Shown piece after piece: positions 9,032 to 18,910 of a stretch of DNA of 64,000 bases (the first letter of the stretch is position 1; every line of letters starts with the position of its first letter). The notes under the pieces were generated by a model that did not search any database, was not told the DNA's origin, and saw nothing but the letters and a program-made list of their open reading frames with translations. The stretch is from contig NZ_CP146016.1 of NCBI RefSeq assembly GCF_036967215.1, positions 1,206,501 through 1,270,500 on the forward strand. The letters run 5' to 3'. Position numbers and translations under genes: made by a program. The stretch comes from Sulfolobus tengchongensis (lineage in GTDB: Archaea > Thermoproteota > Thermoprotei_A > Sulfolobales > Sulfolobaceae).

Positions 9032-9503
9032 ATAACTCCTTTATGTCTTTTATTAGATTTAAGTATTTAACTTAGATAGTAGAAGGGTTAGATACTTTAC
9101 TACAAGAAAGTGAAAATTCTCTCCTTAATCAAATTCACAAAGAGAATCAATTTAAGTATTAAAGACATAAGTAAATGACCTAGTTTCTCTACAGTGGTTT
9201 CAAGATCACTTCCTTAAAAACTAAGTCTTTTACTGCTTTATAATATATCTTTAGATTAAAAACCTTCTTCTCTCCTTAATTAGCTATTCATTTTGTTAGA
9301 GATTGTATTTAAAAAGGTAAGTTATAACGGGTTAAATAATCGCATGAAATAAAGTTATAATAAATAATTTTCAACATTTGCAAGGCTCCATAAATCAACG
9401 TTTTCCATTTGAATTCAATAATTGGAAAACTATAAGGTATTAAGGTAATAAGAAGAAGCATACCTAATAGCTTAATTTTAGATCAATCTTGAGGCGAAAG
9501 AAT
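9032..9503. other. Gene-free spacer
   Basis: There is no coding frame of note in 470 bp of AT-rich DNA. The only visible structure is an inverted repeat TTTTCCA (9401-9407) / TGGAAAA (9423-9429) around GAATTC. I found no C/D boxes, tRNA or promoter that I can assign with confidence. Confidence 0.6.
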
Positions 9504-9899
9504 CTACTGGCTAAACATATCGAATGTAATTAAATCTCCTATTAATAGCATGTCTAAAAGAGACAGCATAAATAACAACGGCAATATATCAATGTATTCT
9601 TCTGGAATTTGTGTTGGATCAATCTGTCCATTTCTAATCATATTTTGTAATTGCTCAGCCTTTTGTTGCAACGATTCGTAAGATTTTTTAGCCTCCTCAA
9701 ACCCTGACGCTGTAAGATCATAGACTACTTTCTTAAATATTAGACCTTTATTCCTTTTAATTACTAACCCATCTTTTTCTAAATACCTTAAGGTAGCCTC
9801 AATCTCGTATCTGTCCTCTCTCAAAGCTTCCACAATCTCATCTAAAGTAGATTCTCTATTTCGATATAGATATACTAGGATTTTTTCTCTAAGATTCAT
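9504..9899 (-). CDS. Winged-helix DNA-binding protein with hydrophobic C-terminus
   Basis: A 131-residue protein. Residues about 1-65 form a winged helix-turn-helix (LDEIVEALREDRYEIEATLR, then YLEKDGLVIKRNKGLIF and a short wing), like the PadR/ArsR-type repressors of archaea. A helical, probably coiled-coil stretch (about 70-95) follows, then a hydrophobic tail (ILPLLFMLSLLDMLLIGDLI) that may dimerise or touch the membrane. It is probably a transcription factor with unknown target. It stands alone with wide spacers on both sides. Confidence 0.65.
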   Translation of the reverse strand: MNLREKILVYLYRNRESTLDEIVEALREDRYEIEATLRYLEKDGLVIKRNKGLIFKKVVYDLTASGFEEAKKSYESLQQKAEQLQNMIRNGQIDPTQIPEEYIDILPLLFMLSLLDMLLIGDLITFDMFSQ

Positions 9900-10205
9900 A
9901 ACTATCTTCTTGCTTTTCTTAAAATTTAAATGTTATCGTTATCGAAACTTCAAAATGACATCGTATTTTTCATTAAGTAGATTAATAGTTCAAAAGGATT
10001 CTTAGGCATAAATCATCAAGAATCTAGAAAATTCTTCAGTTCTTCTAATAATCATATACGAGATCTTAAAAAATTGAGAAATTAGATTAGAAATTTTCCC
10101 AATTTATATAGAAAAGCGTCTTACATGTAGATTAATGTTATTGTGAGATTGTTGGAGTTTCCATAAATAAATAAATTAATACTAATTTACTTATAGAAAA
10201 TAAAG
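9900..10205. other. Gene-free spacer upstream of zinc ferredoxin
   Basis: AT-rich DNA without a convincing open frame on either strand. A short TTGATGA on the minus strand near 10010 lacks matching D boxes and was not called as an sRNA. The right end leads into the ferredoxin promoter. Confidence 0.5.
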
Positions 10206-10213
10206 TATAAATA
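10206..10213 (+). promoter_or_regulatory. TATA box for zinc ferredoxin
   Basis: A canonical TATAAATA with purine-rich DNA before it (GAAAATAAAG). It would start a transcript near 10232-10238 with a leader of about 60 nt, in keeping with the visible ribosome binding site before the ATG at 10296. Confidence 0.4.
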
Positions 10214-10259
10214 CAGAAATATGTTGAAATTTTCCCGAACTTGTTAGGGATCAGTTTAA

Positions 10260-10610
<351 letters not shown>

Positions 10611-10612
10611 AT

Positions 10613-10620
10613 CTTTTTTT
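10613..10620 (+). terminator. Poly-T terminator after zinc ferredoxin
   Basis: A run of seven T residues (after a C) begins three bases after the ferredoxin stop, which is the usual signal for intrinsic archaeal termination. It separates the ferredoxin from the peptidase gene that starts at 10647. Confidence 0.45.
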
Positions 10621-10646
10621 GTCTTGATGTCTTAAGAGTTTGTATT

Positions 10647-12164
10647 ATGAAATTTTATGTAAATCCAAAAAATAGGTATTTGGAAGTCTTTGCGGAAGGA
10701 ATTGAGGGAATAATTACTTTTCCTACGTGGGTTCCCGGCTCTTACATAATTAGGGAGCTTGAAAGAAATATTATAGAAATAGAAGGGATCAGGGTAGGAA
10801 AGAATAGATTTTACGTTAAGGATAAATTCCGTTATTTAGTTCAAGCTATGAGTAGAGATCCAAGAGAAGCTATTGCTACTAACGATTATCTTTTCATTAA
10901 TCCACCTGCGGTATTCCCATTTCACGAAATAGAAGAGGAGTATTGTGTTAGAATTAACACGAATTGGATAGTTCATACCACATTAAAAAGAGTTGGAGAT
11001 TGGTTTTGTTCGGAAAATTATAATGAGTTTGCAGATTCTCCTATTCAAGCCTCACCTAAGTTAAAGCTTATTGAAATCGACAGCTACCATAAGATTTCCA
11101 CCATTGATGACCTAGATGAATCATTTGTAAACTCTTTAGGCAAATGTCTCAAAGAAATTAATAGAAATATTTTCATGAACTCTACCTCAGAAGAATATAT
11201 ATTTTTCTTCAAGAGGTCGGACTCTAATTTTGGAGGCATAGAACATGAGAAGTCATCTTCTATTGTAACGTCATGGGACTATAAGGATCTTATTTCGTTA
11301 TTTGTTCATGAATATTTTCATAGATATAATGGGAAGAAAATTAAGCCTAAAGATTTAAAGATAAATTATGAAAGTGAAACATATACAGAATTGCTTTGGG
11401 TAGTAGAAGGACTTACTGATTATATAAGTTTAGTAGTCCCGTTAAGAACTAAAGTTACAACTGTAGAGAACACTTTAAATTACATAGCTAATGTCCTTGC
11501 TTGGCTTACATTCCCTGGAATAAGAAGAATGAGTCTAGCGGAGTCTTCCTATACAACATGGATAAAATATTATAGAAGGGATAACAATTTTGCTAATGTT
11601 AGTGTATCTTATTATCAACTCGGTATGGTTATTGGTCTTATTATGGATCTAGAAATGATTGAAAATGGTAATTCAATTTATGATTTATTTAAGGAGTTAT
11701 ATAAGATAAAAGAGTACACTTATGATAATGTGAGGCAAGTAGCTGAGAAGCTTGGAGTTAAAAATCTAGATGAGTTAGTATTTTCAAGAAACCCACCCAT
11801 ATTTGACAGGCTGTCAAAGTACTTTGAGATAACCTTTATAGACAAAGATACTCCCTATTATGGTATGATAATGGATGGGAAGAAAGTAACCTTTGTTGAA
11901 GACAATTCGCCTGCTGATCTAGCTGGTATAATACAAGGTGATGAAATTATTGGAGTTAATGGATTAGCCTTTAGTAATAAAAGGTTAGAATATAAAGAAA
12001 ATTTGAGATTAACTATAGATCGTGAGGGAAGGCTTATTGAGATAGTATTACATCCTGCCAAAAATCCCGGTCACAACTTAGTCATAAAGGGTAAAGGGGA
12101 TCTGTTTAAGCAATGGTCTGATTTCGAGTATGGAGAGGGTAAATCAGATATAAAAATCATCTAA
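10647..12164 (+). CDS. M61 family metallopeptidase with PDZ domain
   Basis: The N-terminal beta-rich region (about 1-165) is typical of glycyl aminopeptidase-like M61 enzymes (GIEGIITFPTWVPGSYIIRE). The zinc motif HEYFH is at residues 221-225, with a downstream Glu in VVEGLTDYISL as third ligand. A PDZ domain fills about 415-495 (DNSPADLAGIIQGDEIIGVN). There is no signal peptide, so it should act in the cytoplasm on short peptides or unfolded proteins. Length (505) is slightly below that of bacterial members (about 590). It is transcribed after the ferredoxin terminator and converges with the OsmC-like gene. Confidence 0.9.
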   Translation: MKFYVNPKNRYLEVFAEGIEGIITFPTWVPGSYIIRELERNIIEIEGIRVGKNRFYVKDKFRYLVQAMSRDPREAIATNDYLFINPPAVFPFHEIEEEYCVRINTNWIVHTTLKRVGDWFCSENYNEFADSPIQASPKLKLIEIDSYHKISTIDDLDESFVNSLGKCLKEINRNIFMNSTSEEYIFFFKRSDSNFGGIEHEKSSSIVTSWDYKDLISLFVHEYFHRYNGKKIKPKDLKINYESETYTELLWVVEGLTDYISLVVPLRTKVTTVENTLNYIANVLAWLTFPGIRRMSLAESSYTTWIKYYRRDNNFANVSVSYYQLGMVIGLIMDLEMIENGNSIYDLFKELYKIKEYTYDNVRQVAEKLGVKNLDELVFSRNPPIFDRLSKYFEITFIDKDTPYYGMIMDGKKVTFVEDNSPADLAGIIQGDEIIGVNGLAFSNKRLEYKENLRLTIDREGRLIEIVLHPAKNPGHNLVIKGKGDLFKQWSDFEYGEGKSDIKII

Positions 12165-12174
12165 AAGTTTAATT

Positions 12175-12564
12175 TCAATACAAGGTCTTTCCTTCAATTT
12201 CTATTTTATCTCTAAAACTTAGATATATTGGGCACTCTCTTTTCACCTTTTCAATTAATTCCTTTAATTCGTCTTCACTACATCCCTTACTATGTACCTC
12301 GATGATTATTTTCTTAAATATGTAATTTCCAAACATAATTGCTTTTTCATCCAGTACATATCTAGCTATTATTTTACAAGAAGCTAGTGGTATTCCTTCC
12401 TTCTTGGCTATGTTATCTGTCATATTTGCTATACAGTGCGGTATTGATACAAGAAACGCCATTAGTGGACTTTCTTGATAAAGATTTTTGGCTCTAGAAA
12501 TTTTTCCACCTAACTCTATCATAGGATTTTCCAAATCTCCACTCAAAGTAAAAGATATTTCCAT
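12175..12564 (-). CDS. OsmC-like protein
   Basis: A 129-residue alpha/beta protein with the OsmC/Ohr pattern: a first Cys (SIPHC, Cys44) at the start of a long helix, a KKEGIPLASCKI segment, and a second Cys in ECPIYLSF (Cys111). In Ohr/OsmC peroxidases two such cysteines reduce organic hydroperoxides. The flanking residues are not the canonical ones, so the enzyme activity is inferred. The gene converges with the M61 peptidase, 10 bp between stop codons. Confidence 0.65.
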   Translation of the reverse strand: MEISFTLSGDLENPMIELGGKISRAKNLYQESPLMAFLVSIPHCIANMTDNIAKKEGIPLASCKIIARYVLDEKAIMFGNYIFKKIIIEVHSKGCSEDELKELIEKVKRECPIYLSFRDKIEIEGKTLY

Positions 12565-12689
12565 AATTATCGCTAATTACGAGAATTTTAAAAAGTTTTT
12601 CTCAAGTCATTCATGATTCAAATTTTGATACTAATTATTTAGTAAAATTCTAATCATCATATTGGCAATAGTCTTTTTAAATCTTTCTT

Positions 12690-13001
12690 ATGGAGCCTCA
12701 TATTATGGAACCATTTTACTTCAAATCATATGACAAGACAATAGGTATAGCTCACGACGTTAATGAACTTGAGAAGGAAATTGAAAGATTAAGTAAAGTG
12801 GACCCTGCTTGTGTGGAATGGCATCTTAAGGAGGGACACATAGTAAGTTGGTTAAATTACATTGGCGAAAAGGGCTTAGCCGAAATGCTAAAAGGTGTTA
12901 CCAATGTAACAGAAGCGTTAACTAGAATTAAGGAATTCAAAGCATTAAGGAACAGGAACGCTAGAACAAAGCGTGAAAGGAGATTCAATTATTATAGATA
13001 G
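12690..13001 (+). CDS. Small DUF5752-like protein
   Basis: A 103-residue protein. The central pattern WHLKEGHIVSWLNYIGEKGL followed by AEMLKG resembles the helical core of the 229-residue DUF5752-like protein next to treT in this window (FYHVFHPIFSS..., WIAESLGDKELAELV). The C-terminus is strongly basic (RNRNARTKRERR), which suggests nucleic-acid or membrane contact. A second ATG at 12705 could be the true start. Function is unknown. Confidence 0.55.
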   Translation: MEPHIMEPFYFKSYDKTIGIAHDVNELEKEIERLSKVDPACVEWHLKEGHIVSWLNYIGEKGLAEMLKGVTNVTEALTRIKEFKALRNRNARTKRERRFNYYR

Positions 13002-13038
13002 ACAAGCTAAAATACTTTATTTTTTAAAATTCTCTTCA

Positions 13039-13806
13039 TTATATGAATTCATATTTTGTAGTTATCATTATTTCCGCATCCTTGTCATATTCTCTCTTGA
13101 ACTTTAATGAAAGATCTTTTGCCTCATCTATGCTATCTACTACATTGACAAATATCCCAGCTTTTTCATCTTCTATCTCAGTGAAAGTATATTTTGAAAA
13201 GAATTTTCTAGCATCTTCAACCTTAGATGTAAATATTGCGAAAATTGAAATTTCAGCTTTATTTAAGTCTATTATTGGAATTAATCTGATGAACCTCTTA
13301 CTGTACAAATAGCGTAAATGTCTCCTAATTGTCTTCGAAGAAACACCTAACTCTTCTGCAAGTTCTATTGGTTTTATGAGAGGTTTTTCTTTAAGTATAC
13401 TTATTATTTTCATATCAAATTTTGAGGGACTATAAGGCATCTGGCTAGGAATATATAACATCTTGGGTTCTCCTAGTTTCTCGCTCATTTTATTCACTTT
13501 TTCCTCAATTTCAATTCTGTTTTTAGCGTCAATTTCATAAATATTTACATCTTCTAAACATTCTATTTTAGCTATGTAGTCTCCATCCCACTCATTCAAA
13601 TTACTGAATGCGACATAAGCATGGTATCTACCTAAGAAATTTGGATTTACATAGAGGGTGAATCTTTTAATCACATCTCCAAATAATTTTTCCATTCTAT
13701 AGCTCACTGCAGGTGGAGAAATTCCCAACATCATCGCTATTCTCCTTTGTGGAGTTCTTGCATCCTTTAAGAGTATTTTTAATATTCCCTTATCCACGGA
13801 GTCCAT
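13039..13806 (-). CDS. Lrp/AsnC-type regulator with two helix-turn-helix domains
   Basis: The N-terminal helix-turn-helix (residues about 3-45, ARTPQRRIAMMLGISPPAVS) is followed by an RAM-like alpha/beta region, then a second helix-turn-helix (about 129-180, KPIELAEELGVSSKTIRRHL) and a second sensor-like region. Such double-HTH Lrp relatives are known in Sulfolobales as stress or metabolic regulators. Target genes are not evident; the divergently read neighbour on the left is the small DUF5752-like gene, with which it actually converges. Confidence 0.75.
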   Translation of the reverse strand: MDSVDKGILKILLKDARTPQRRIAMMLGISPPAVSYRMEKLFGDVIKRFTLYVNPNFLGRYHAYVAFSNLNEWDGDYIAKIECLEDVNIYEIDAKNRIEIEEKVNKMSEKLGEPKMLYIPSQMPYSPSKFDMKIISILKEKPLIKPIELAEELGVSSKTIRRHLRYLYSKRFIRLIPIIDLNKAEISIFAIFTSKVEDARKFFSKYTFTEIEDEKAGIFVNVVDSIDEAKDLSLKFKREYDKDAEIMITTKYEFI

Positions 13807-13864
13807 AATAACCTATCTCATTTATGTTTTATATCCTTTTCTTACAATACTGTTTTAAAAGTTT

Positions 13865-14413
13865 TCACAAAATTTCTTCTTTTTCACTTATCTTTTTGAT
13901 ACCCTCGAATAAGGAATTTATGTTTTTCTCATTAAAAGGTACTTTTATCACCATATATTCTCCAGTGTAAACTCCATACATGAAGAGTATCACATCTCTC
14001 TCATATAAATACGTATAAATTAACGCTTGCATCAAGTCGATCTTTTTAAAAGTAGGCTTACTTTTTATTTCTATTACAAAATCATTTGAACAAATATCCG
14101 CTTGTCCAATTAATCTGATAGTGCCTATCTTCTCAACCCTTTTATCACAATAACGCAATTCCTTATCTCCAACTATTTCGGAAATCAGCTCGACTGCTTT
14201 AGTTAAATTAGAATAAAATGGTAAGTATTTTTCCTCAATCTTATTGACCCCATCTATTAGATATTTCTGTAGGTATTCATGAAGAACTTGACCTAGTTTT
14301 CCATTGCTAGGCATTCTTAACTCTAAGAAGAAATGTTGAGTAAGTATTTCGTATTCAACATCATTGTATCTCACAAAGTAGCCTAATTTCTTTTTAAGAC
14401 TACCTTCCAACAT
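13865..14413 (-). CDS. RecB/Cas4-like PD-(D/E)XK nuclease without cysteine cluster
   Basis: A 182-residue protein whose core IGQADICSNDFVIEIKSKPT followed by LMQALIYTYLY is the D...ExK...Q pattern of the RecB/Cas4 nuclease superfamily; residues about 105-130 hold the Asp, Glu, Lys and Gln. Cas4 proteins have four cysteines for an iron-sulfur cluster, and these are absent here (only CDKR and CSND). It is therefore a stand-alone RecB-like nuclease rather than Cas4. No cas genes lie next to it; it is 82 bp downstream of agl3's neighbour boundary. Substrate unknown. Confidence 0.65.
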   Translation of the reverse strand: MLEGSLKKKLGYFVRYNDVEYEILTQHFFLELRMPSNGKLGQVLHEYLQKYLIDGVNKIEEKYLPFYSNLTKAVELISEIVGDKELRYCDKRVEKIGTIRLIGQADICSNDFVIEIKSKPTFKKIDLMQALIYTYLYERDVILFMYGVYTGEYMVIKVPFNEKNINSLFEGIKKISEKEEIL

Positions 14414-14495
14414 GCTACTTACACTCTTATGGTTTAAATAACTTTATGTAAAAAACTCGATCAAAAGAATGTAAAATTTAAGTTATAATAATACT

Positions 14496-15662
14496 TTAAC
14501 TTCTTCCTTTTCTCCAATCAGTCTTAGGCAAGATTACATGCTTAAAATTCTCTAACCTACTCTTATATGGAATCAGATCTTGTATTATATTTCTGATTTC
14601 CTCTTTCATTCTCTTTTTAGGTCTAAATCCCAGCGATGGCAATATCTTAGTTTCAACGTTATAGTAATGCTCTTCCTTTTCCACTCTGGGGTTATTAACA
14701 TGCTGTATATCTATTTTTAAACCTAGGGATTCCCCTACTTCTTTAACCATGCTAGCAATTTGGGCTACGCTATATACTTCATGAATTTGATTAACTACTC
14801 TGTACTCTCCTTGATTAGGCGGATGCTCTAACAAGAGGGTTAATGCTTGCATACTATCTTCTAATGAGATAAAACCTCTTGTCTGTCCTCCTTTTCCATA
14901 TGGTGTTAACGGAAGACCTAATACGGCCTCAACGCAATATCTATTTACTACCGTACCCCATACTTCATCAAAGTCAAATCTAGTTCTTAACTTCTCATCT
15001 ATTATTTCTTCAGATCTAGTACCGTATACCGGCCCTTGCATTATATCGGTAATAGTTAAATTCCATACTTTATTAGCCCACAGAAGATTGTAACTATCGT
15101 AAACCTTGCTCCAATGGTACCAACTGCTAGCCCATTTGGGAAATGGTATTTTATCACGCTTACCATTTATTTCAACTTCAACGAAAGGAGCTTCAAGTAT
15201 ATCATAATTAGGTGTTCCATATTCTCCCATTGTACCCATTTTTAGTATATGTATGGTAGGATCTACTTTAATTATTGAATAAATAAGGTTTATTGTACTA
15301 GTGATGTTATTTATAAATGTATAATTAGCGTGATTTACGTCAATCATTGAATAAGGAGCTGATCTCTGTTCAGCGAAGTGCACTATCGCATCTGGCTTAT
15401 GCCTTTGTATGATTTCGTGTAATTTATCGAAATCCTTTACATCTGCTCTATAAAAAGTTATATTAACATCGAGCAATTTTCTAGCCGCTGCTATTCTTTC
15501 TTCTGGATCTGGTAATGGGAAAGCGGAATCTGACCCTACTTCTCTTACTGCATTTCTAGTATATAGATTATCCACTCCTATGACTTCATGTCCTCTTTTA
15601 GCTAATCTTAACGCCAAAGGCCATCCTAAGTAGCCATCAGCACCTAAAATAATTACTCTCAT
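14496..15662 (-). CDS. agl3: UDP-sulfoquinovose synthase
   Basis: Short-chain dehydrogenase/epimerase family: GADGYLG (residues 7-13) binds NAD, and YHWSK near residue 185 is the YxxxK catalytic pair. The SQD1-type segments HFAEQRSAPYSMID and MGTMGEYGTPNYDI identify the sulfoquinovose branch. The enzyme converts UDP-glucose and sulfite to UDP-sulfoquinovose; in Sulfolobus acidocaldarius its homologue Agl3 supplies the sulfosugar of the S-layer N-glycan. Length 388 fits. It lies on the same strand as mdh, 62 bp downstream. Confidence 0.92.
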   Translation of the reverse strand: MRVIILGADGYLGWPLALRLAKRGHEVIGVDNLYTRNAVREVGSDSAFPLPDPEERIAAARKLLDVNITFYRADVKDFDKLHEIIQRHKPDAIVHFAEQRSAPYSMIDVNHANYTFINNITSTINLIYSIIKVDPTIHILKMGTMGEYGTPNYDILEAPFVEVEINGKRDKIPFPKWASSWYHWSKVYDSYNLLWANKVWNLTITDIMQGPVYGTRSEEIIDEKLRTRFDFDEVWGTVVNRYCVEAVLGLPLTPYGKGGQTRGFISLEDSMQALTLLLEHPPNQGEYRVVNQIHEVYSVAQIASMVKEVGESLGLKIDIQHVNNPRVEKEEHYYNVETKILPSLGFRPKKRMKEEIRNIIQDLIPYKSRLENFKHVILPKTDWRKGRS

Positions 15663-15724
15663 CGAGAATGAAAAAGAATCAATAAATAAAAAAACTTATG
15701 GTAATTGCAACATTATCTCATAGC

Positions 15725-16651
15725 TTATTGTTTAATCGTTTGTAGTAAGTGATCTAGATTCTCCTTATAAACCTTGTAGAAGTCTTCAACAGCTTTATTT
15801 AACCTCTCCTTATCAGCTTGTGGCAATACCGGCTCTAGAGATGGTCCTATCTCTGCACCTACTACAGTTGGGACACTAATATGTACTATCTCGCCTTGAT
15901 AAGTTCTAGGCGTAGCAATGCTCATTACTCTCCCTTCATTTAGAGCTATTGCTCTCACAATATCCTTTATTATTGTAGCAGGACCCCAAGTTGTTCCTCC
16001 CATTACCCTTATTATTTCTCCTGGTATTGATTTAACGTAATTTTCAACTTCTTCCTTACTTAATCCTTTAGCTACTTCATCAAATGGCTTTCCATTCACT
16101 TTTACTGTACTCCATAATACTACTGCATCCTCTCCGTGTTCTCCTGCAACGTAGCCACTTACCTTATTTACTGGGACTTTAAGCTTCTTAGCTATAAATG
16201 ATCTTAGCCTCATTGTCTCCACCTGGTCTCCAGTACTGATAGTAAATTGCTTGGAAAACCTCATAAACACGGAAGCCATCATATCTACTGGATTTGCAAC
16301 CATAATGTATATTGCACCTGGATTTCTAGGAGGAAGTTTTTGAGCTAAATCTATCTGTATTTTAGCATTATCCACAAACAAATCTCTTCTACTCATTCCC
16401 GGTTTTCTTGGTTTCCCAGCCATGATGAGAATTACATCAGCGTTATTTACATCATCTAATGAATTAGTGCCAATTACTTCGGTATCTAACCCCCTGGTTG
16501 CTATTGCGTGCCTTAATTCGTGTTCAAATTTCTCTGGTAATTCTGGTATAATATCGTATAATATTGCTTCTTTAGCTAAACCATCAAAAATTACTGAATA
16601 AGCTATTGTCTGTCCTATTTTTCCCACTCCAATAAAAGCTACTTTTAACAT
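15725..16651 (-). CDS. mdh: Malate dehydrogenase
   Basis: LDH-like malate dehydrogenase of 308 residues. GVGKIGQT (8-15) is the NAD fold, [10 protein letters not shown] contains the mobile-loop arginines, and [12 protein letters not shown] and GEHGEDAV hold the substrate Arg and catalytic His. It interconverts malate and oxaloacetate in the citric acid cycle. It is divergent from the methylcitrate/citrate synthase operon; the 95-bp spacer must hold both promoters, which places two parts of citrate metabolism under neighbouring control. Confidence 0.93.
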   Translation of the reverse strand: MLKVAFIGVGKIGQTIAYSVIFDGLAKEAILYDIIPELPEKFEHELRHAIATRGLDTEVIGTNSLDDVNNADVILIMAGKPRKPGMSRRDLFVDNAKIQIDLAQKLPPRNPGAIYIMVANPVDMMASVFMRFSKQFTISTGDQVETMRLRSFIAKKLKVPVNKVSGYVAGEHGEDAVVLWSTVKVNGKPFDEVAKGLSKEEVENYVKSIPGEIIRVMGGTTWGPATIIKDIVRAIALNEGRVMSIATPRTYQGEIVHISVPTVVGAEIGPSLEPVLPQADKERLNKAVEDFYKVYKENLDHLLQTIKQ

Positions 16652-16717
16652 TCTATCACAAGTATAAATGTGCGTTCTAAAGTATATTAAGCTTTTTCAA
16701 GGTTAATAACAGTTTAG

Positions 16718-16727
16718 TTTTTTATTC
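16718..16727 (+). promoter_or_regulatory. TATA box of the prpD-prpB-CBS-gltA operon
   Basis: TTTTTTATTC is centred about 25 bp before the ATG at 16747, so the operon mRNA is predicted to be leaderless. Confidence 0.4.
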
Positions 16728-16746
16728 CTTTCTCCTTCTACTCTTT

Positions 16747-18054
16747 ATGGAAATAGCGGAAAAGATAGCTGAGTTTGTGAACTCTGTTAATTATGAAAGC
16801 TTGAGTGAAAGCGTTATTCATGAAGCAAAAAGAAGAGTAATTGATTCAATTGCAGTAGCACGAGGCGCGTTAAATTCTCCACCTCACCTAGTTAACAAGA
16901 GTGTGGTAAAGTTTTTCCAAGGTGAAGTACCACTGCTCTTTGGTGGGAGTGCTACGCCCGATTTTGCCGCATTTTATAATACATTTTTAATAAGATATCT
17001 AGATTTTAATGACACTTACTTGTCAAAAGAACCATTACACCCAAGTGATATGATAGGTGCTTTCTTATCTCTGGGGTCGCTGTTTGATCTTAAAGGAAAA
17101 GATGTGATAGAAGGTATAGTAGTAGGCTATGAGGTAGGTACAAAATTGTGTGACTCTACTTCACTTAGAAAGAAAGGTTTCGATCATGTAACATTCCTAC
17201 AAGTAGGTGCTGCAGCTGGCTTAGCTAAAATGCTAAGTTTTGACGAAAAAACTACAATAAACGCTATCTCATTGACTTTAGTACCAAATATCGCTCTGAG
17301 AGAAACTAGATCAGGAGAATTATCGATGTGGAAAGCTGGTGCTGCAGCAGACGCTTCTAGAAAAGCCGTTTTCGCATCGCTTTTATCTAAATTTGGTTTG
17401 ACTGGTCCTTCAAAGCCTTTCTCAGGTAAATTAGGATTTATAAATGTTATAGCGAAAGATTTTGAATACTCAGTATTTGATCACTTAGATACTAATGGAA
17501 TACTTAAAACTAGTTTAAAGAAATATCCAGTTGAATATCATGCTGAGGCTGTAGTAGAGGCTGGCAGAAGCTTAACCGTAAATGTTAATGATATAGTTAA
17601 GGTTGAGGTGGAAACTTATGAGGCTGCTAAAACCATAATTGCTGATGAAGAAAAATGGAATCCCACCAATAAAGAAACTGCAGACCACAGTCTGCCTTAC
17701 ATTCTCGCTTATACGTTAGTCAATAAGGATTTCTGGTTAGATGCCTATACATCAGAGGCCATTTTTAATGAGAAGATAAGGAATCTGATGAAAAAGATTA
17801 CAGTTAACGAAAATGAAAAATATACTAGCGTTTATCCTAGGGAATTACCCGTTAAGGTAATAGTATATACCAGTAAGGGTAAAGAAGAGATTGAGGTAAG
17901 AAGTCCTAGAGGTTACTATAATAATCCCATGACTGATGAAGAAGTAGAAGAAAAATACTTGAAATTAGGAGGTAAAAGGGAAGAGTTAAATATTTTGTGG
18001 AAGATGGAAGAATTAAAGGTGAAAGAAATTGTCTCAAGTGTTAAAGGAATCTGA
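16747..18054 (+). CDS. prpD: MmgE/PrpD family protein (2-methylcitrate dehydratase homologue)
   Basis: A 435-residue MmgE/PrpD fold protein: IDSIAVARGALNSPP at the N-terminus, LDFNDTY and HPSDMIGAFLSLG in the substrate region, SMWKAGAAADASRKAVFAS, and KKYPVEYHAEAVVEA. PrpD dehydrates 2-methylcitrate in propionate breakdown. It is the first gene of the operon with prpB and a citrate-synthase-type enzyme, which supports a methylcitrate cycle. Its 3' end overlaps prpB by 26 bp, implying translational coupling. Confidence 0.88.
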   Translation: MEIAEKIAEFVNSVNYESLSESVIHEAKRRVIDSIAVARGALNSPPHLVNKSVVKFFQGEVPLLFGGSATPDFAAFYNTFLIRYLDFNDTYLSKEPLHPSDMIGAFLSLGSLFDLKGKDVIEGIVVGYEVGTKLCDSTSLRKKGFDHVTFLQVGAAAGLAKMLSFDEKTTINAISLTLVPNIALRETRSGELSMWKAGAAADASRKAVFASLLSKFGLTGPSKPFSGKLGFINVIAKDFEYSVFDHLDTNGILKTSLKKYPVEYHAEAVVEAGRSLTVNVNDIVKVEVETYEAAKTIIADEEKWNPTNKETADHSLPYILAYTLVNKDFWLDAYTSEAIFNEKIRNLMKKITVNENEKYTSVYPRELPVKVIVYTSKGKEEIEVRSPRGYYNNPMTDEEVEEKYLKLGGKREELNILWKMEELKVKEIVSSVKGI

Positions 18055-18886
18055 CTTTTTAATAATCCCCGGGGTTTTTAATCCCTTTACCGCAATATTA
18101 GCTAAAAAGGTAGGATTTAAGGCAGTTTATCTTTCTGGGGCTGCTCTTACCTCATCCTATGGTTTGCCAGATATAGGATTAATAACATTAGATGAAGTAG
18201 CCGAAATGATAAGGAGGATAAAGGAAGTCGTAGATATTCCAATCATAGTTGATGCAGATACTGGTTTTGGAGAGGCAATAAATGTTTATAGAACTGTAAG
18301 AGTTCTCGAAAAAGCCGGTGCTGATGCAATTCAAATAGAAGATCAAAGAATGCCAAAGAAGTGTGGTCATCTAGAAGGTAAAGAGGTCGTTGAACCTTTA
18401 GAGATGGTTCAAAAAATAAAGGCTGCCTTAAAGGCTAGAAGAAACGCGCTAATAATTGCTAGAGTAGATTCTCGTGGCGTAATTAGTTTAGATGACGCAA
18501 TAGAGAGAGCTAAGATCTACTTAGAGGAGGGCGCAGATATAATATTTCCAGAGGCATTAACAAGTAAGGAAGAATTCGCTAAATTTGCTAAAGAAGTCAA
18601 AGCTCCACTGCTAGCTAATATGACTGAGTTTGGAAAAACACCTTATATTAAGGCTCAAGAGTTTAAGGAAATGGGTTACAGATACGTGATATTTCCAGTA
18701 ACAATATTCAGAGTTGCTGCTAAAGCTATGAGAGAGGCATTAGAGGTATTATTAAAAGAGGGTACGCAAGTTAATTTACTTGATAAAATGATCACTAGAC
18801 AAGAGCAATATGAGATTATAGATTACTTCTTCTATGAGAGATTAGATAAGGAATTGGGTAGTATAAAGCTCCTTAGAAAGCTTTAA
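18029..18886 (+). CDS. prpB: Methylisocitrate lyase / PEP mutase-family protein
   Basis: Isocitrate lyase superfamily, 285 residues. IIVDADTGFG (about 72-81) gives the Mg-binding Asp75 and Asp77, and PKKCGHLEGK (about 109-118) is the catalytic KKCGH signature with Cys112. ARVDSRG and NMTEFGKTP complete the family pattern. It should cleave 2-methylisocitrate to pyruvate and succinate. The start is TTG at 18029, six bases after GGTGA (18018-18022) inside the end of prpD; a GTG at 18038 is the alternative. Confidence 0.9.
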   Translation: MSQVLKESDFLIIPGVFNPFTAILAKKVGFKAVYLSGAALTSSYGLPDIGLITLDEVAEMIRRIKEVVDIPIIVDADTGFGEAINVYRTVRVLEKAGADAIQIEDQRMPKKCGHLEGKEVVEPLEMVQKIKAALKARRNALIIARVDSRGVISLDDAIERAKIYLEEGADIIFPEALTSKEEFAKFAKEVKAPLLANMTEFGKTPYIKAQEFKEMGYRYVIFPVTIFRVAAKAMREALEVLLKEGTQVNLLDKMITRQEQYEIIDYFFYERLDKELGSIKLLRKL

Positions 18887-18910
18887 ATTTTTACATATGA
18901 AATTTAAATT

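Noticed and set aside
10005-10030. Minus-strand TTGATGA as an sRNA box
   Set aside because: No D, D' or C' boxes at acceptable distances.
12640-12665. ATGATGA on the minus strand upstream of 12690
   Set aside because: No D' or D box follows at suitable spacing.
13865-14413. Cas4 annotation for the RecB-like nuclease
   Set aside because: The four cluster cysteines are missing and no cas genes or CRISPR repeats lie nearby.
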